Shown one piece after another: positions 6,495-7,755 of a stretch of DNA of 7,755 nucleotides. Under the pieces are notes generated by a model. That model was given only the letters and a program-made list of their open reading frames with translations, was not told the origin of the DNA and did no database searches. Location: positions 1 through 7,755 of the forward strand of contig JAUZPC010000124.1 in the NCBI GenBank assembly GCA_030706105.1. The letters run 5' to 3'. The position numbers and the translations under genes were made by a program. Each line of letters begins with the position of its first letter. The first letter of the stretch is position 1. Origin of the DNA: Bacteroidota bacterium (lineage in GTDB: Bacteria > Bacteroidota > Ignavibacteria > Ignavibacteriales > Ignavibacteriaceae).

Positions 6495-7247
6495 TTGTTC
6501 GGATTTGACTTACTAAAAAAAAGAGATGAATTCTCTATTGATTCTATAATTGAAATAACAAGTGATATTAGAAGAGGGAACCTGGAGCTTAGGGACAGGT
6601 TTATTAGTGAAAGTATGCCCTTTATCATGAGATCACTCAATAAAATATTAAAAAGGCATATAGATATTAAAAATGATGAGGAATTTAGTATAGGCCTTTC
6701 TGCTTTTAATGAAGCAATAGAACATTATGATCTGGATAGGAGAGGAAACTTTTACAAGTACTCACACATAATGATTAATCACAGGATTATTGATTATTTA
6801 AGAAGAATGAAAAGAAATGATAAGACTTTATTGTTATCAAGTATTGAGTACAATGAATATTTAGAACAAAAATACCTTGTTTCTAATGCACAATATCACT
6901 ATGAAGCAGTGGAATTAAAAGAAGATATTCTGATTTTACAACGAAATCTAACCGAGTTTGGCATAACATGGGATGATTTAATAGAAAATTCTCCTAAACA
7001 TAAGGATACCAGATGTCTGTGTATTAGAATAGCAAAAGAGATATTAGAAGATGAAGATTTATATGGAAAACTTTTGAAGACCAGAAAAATACCTCGATCT
7101 GAATTGGTAAATCGGTTGAAGGTTCATCGGAGAACAATTGAAAACCACAGGATATTTATTATAGTAATTTGCCTGGTTTTAAAAAGTAACCAGGATGGAT
7201 TGAAAAAGTTTCCCGTTCACTTTGAAGAAAGGGGGAGAGTACTATGA
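6495..7247 (+). CDS. sigI: RNA polymerase sigma factor SigI
   Basis: The 250-residue product matches SigI in length and in its most recognisable stretches. Sigma region 2 spans about residues 25-105 and contains DEEFSIGLSAFNEAIEHY (61-78) and RIIDYLRR (97-104). The SigI-specific C-terminal domain (about 145-235) holds LIENSPKHKDTR (162-173) and the helix-turn-helix segment VHRRTIENHRIFIIVICLVL (210-229). Family knowledge: SigI directs RNA polymerase to a small regulon and is held inactive at the membrane by RsgI. In Bacillus it responds to heat and envelope stress; in cellulolytic clostridia several copies respond to plant polysaccharides. The start is TTG, and the stop overlaps the rsgI start by 4 nt (ATGA at 7244-7247). 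I could not place an autoregulatory sigma-I promoter upstream. Confidence 0.95.
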   Translation: MFGFDLLKKRDEFSIDSIIEITSDIRRGNLELRDRFISESMPFIMRSLNKILKRHIDIKNDEEFSIGLSAFNEAIEHYDLDRRGNFYKYSHIMINHRIIDYLRRMKRNDKTLLLSSIEYNEYLEQKYLVSNAQYHYEAVELKEDILILQRNLTEFGITWDDLIENSPKHKDTRCLCIRIAKEILEDEDLYGKLLKTRKIPRSELVNRLKVHRRTIENHRIFIIVICLVLKSNQDGLKKFPVHFEERGRVL

Positions 7248-7755
7248 AATATTTAGGGTTGATAATTGGTTTGGAAGAAAATAGAGCAGTTGTATTAACT
7301 GCTGATAGCAAAGTCCTCGGAATAAAAAAAAGTGATAGCATGTTTTTAGGACAAAAAGTATTTTTTTCTTATAATGACATATTAAATATCAAACGGAGAA
7401 GAATAAACAATTTTGTACCGACAATGGCAGGAATTGCAGCCTTACTGATGTTGGTATTCGGTTGCTTGAAATTCTTTTATAGCAGCAAAACTATTATCTT
7501 TATTGACGTAGATATAAATCCAAGTATTGAGTTTGCAGTTGACAGTGAGAGCCTTGTAAAGGATATACATCCCATAAATGAAGATGCTGATGTATTGACA
7601 CGGAACATTACACTTAAAAATATTCCTTTTACAGAAGCCCTAAAAAAGTATATCGATAAAGCCATCGAAAAAGGCTATTTGAATGCAAACAATGAAAATT
7701 CAAATTACATGCTTGTATCTGCAGCTCTGAATACCAAATCCAGCGAGTATAAAAA
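7244..7755 (+). CDS. rsgI: Anti-sigma-I factor RsgI (3' truncated by window end)
   Basis: 170 complete codons are visible. Residues 1-50 form the small cytoplasmic RsgI_N domain that binds SigI. A basic patch (KRRR, 50-53) precedes one membrane helix (about 57-78). Outside the membrane comes IFIDVDINPSIEF (85-97), the conserved RsgI juxtamembrane motif; Asn92-Pro93 (bases 7517-7522) corresponds to the bond reported to be cut autocatalytically in clostridial RsgI. The remaining visible residues continue this external domain. GGGGGAG at 7231-7237 is a strong ribosome binding site 6 nt before the ATG, and the 4-nt overlap with sigI implies coupled translation. The C-terminal sensor, often a carbohydrate-binding module or a disordered stretch in this family, is not in the window, so the signal sensed is unknown. 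Confidence 0.93.
   Translation, partial: MKYLGLIIGLEENRAVVLTADSKVLGIKKSDSMFLGQKVFFSYNDILNIKRRRINNFVPTMAGIAALLMLVFGCLKFFYSSKTIIFIDVDINPSIEFAVDSESLVKDIHPINEDADVLTRNITLKNIPFTEALKKYIDKAIEKGYLNANNENSNYMLVSAALNTKSSEYK

Noticed and set aside
1..7755. CRISPR array, tRNA or rRNA genes
   Set aside because: No regularly spaced direct repeats, cloverleaf-like sequence or rRNA-like sequence seen anywhere in the window.

Overview
The window comes from a low-GC Gram-positive bacterium, most likely an anaerobic Clostridia member. The evidence is AT-rich codon use, strong AGGAGG-type ribosome binding sites, tightly packed genes, and above all a sigI-rsgI pair. SigI/RsgI pairs occur in Bacillus and are multiplied in cellulolytic clostridia (the Clostridium thermocellum group), where they sense extracellular polysaccharide. 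Placing it in that group is inference, because the RsgI sensor domain lies beyond the window end.

Positions 1-5892 hold a five-gene plus-strand cluster for sugar transfer at the cell surface. It starts with a 5'-truncated GT39/YkcB-like multi-membrane glycosyltransferase carrying a large Asn/Gln-rich and Gly-rich loop (1-1893). Next are a GtrB/YkcC-like polyprenyl-phosphate glycosyltransferase (1913-2851), a GtrA-family membrane protein that is the presumed lipid-sugar flippase (2852-3301), and galU, UTP-glucose-1-phosphate uridylyltransferase (3298-4170). Last is a second GT-C enzyme of the Gpi18-like type with its own Gln/Asn/Asp/Pro-rich external segment (4213-5892). The first four are spaced 19 nt, 0 nt and a 4-nt overlap apart, and the fifth follows after 42 nt. 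The simplest model is that GalU makes UDP-glucose, GtrB moves a hexose to undecaprenyl phosphate, GtrA flips it, and the two GT-C enzymes transfer it to an acceptor outside the membrane. The acceptor cannot be read from the sequence.

Positions 5893-6494 (about 600 bp) contain no intact gene that I can support. They hold a short reading frame resembling the C-terminal end of an IS110-type transposase, a 16-bp perfect palindrome, a 19-bp perfect inverted repeat, and a long interrupted inverted repeat whose two arm differences are both G-U compatible on the plus strand. A minus-strand frame there faintly resembles a decayed LAGLIDADG endonuclease. The region looks like mobile-element debris between two operons, possibly with a structured leader before sigI.

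Positions 6495-7755 hold sigI (TTG start) and, overlapping by 4 nt, the 5' part of rsgI. The RsgI fragment shows the cytoplasmic anti-sigma domain, one membrane helix, and the Asn-Pro autocleavage motif just outside the membrane. Whether this sigma factor controls the upstream glycosylation cluster cannot be told from the window.
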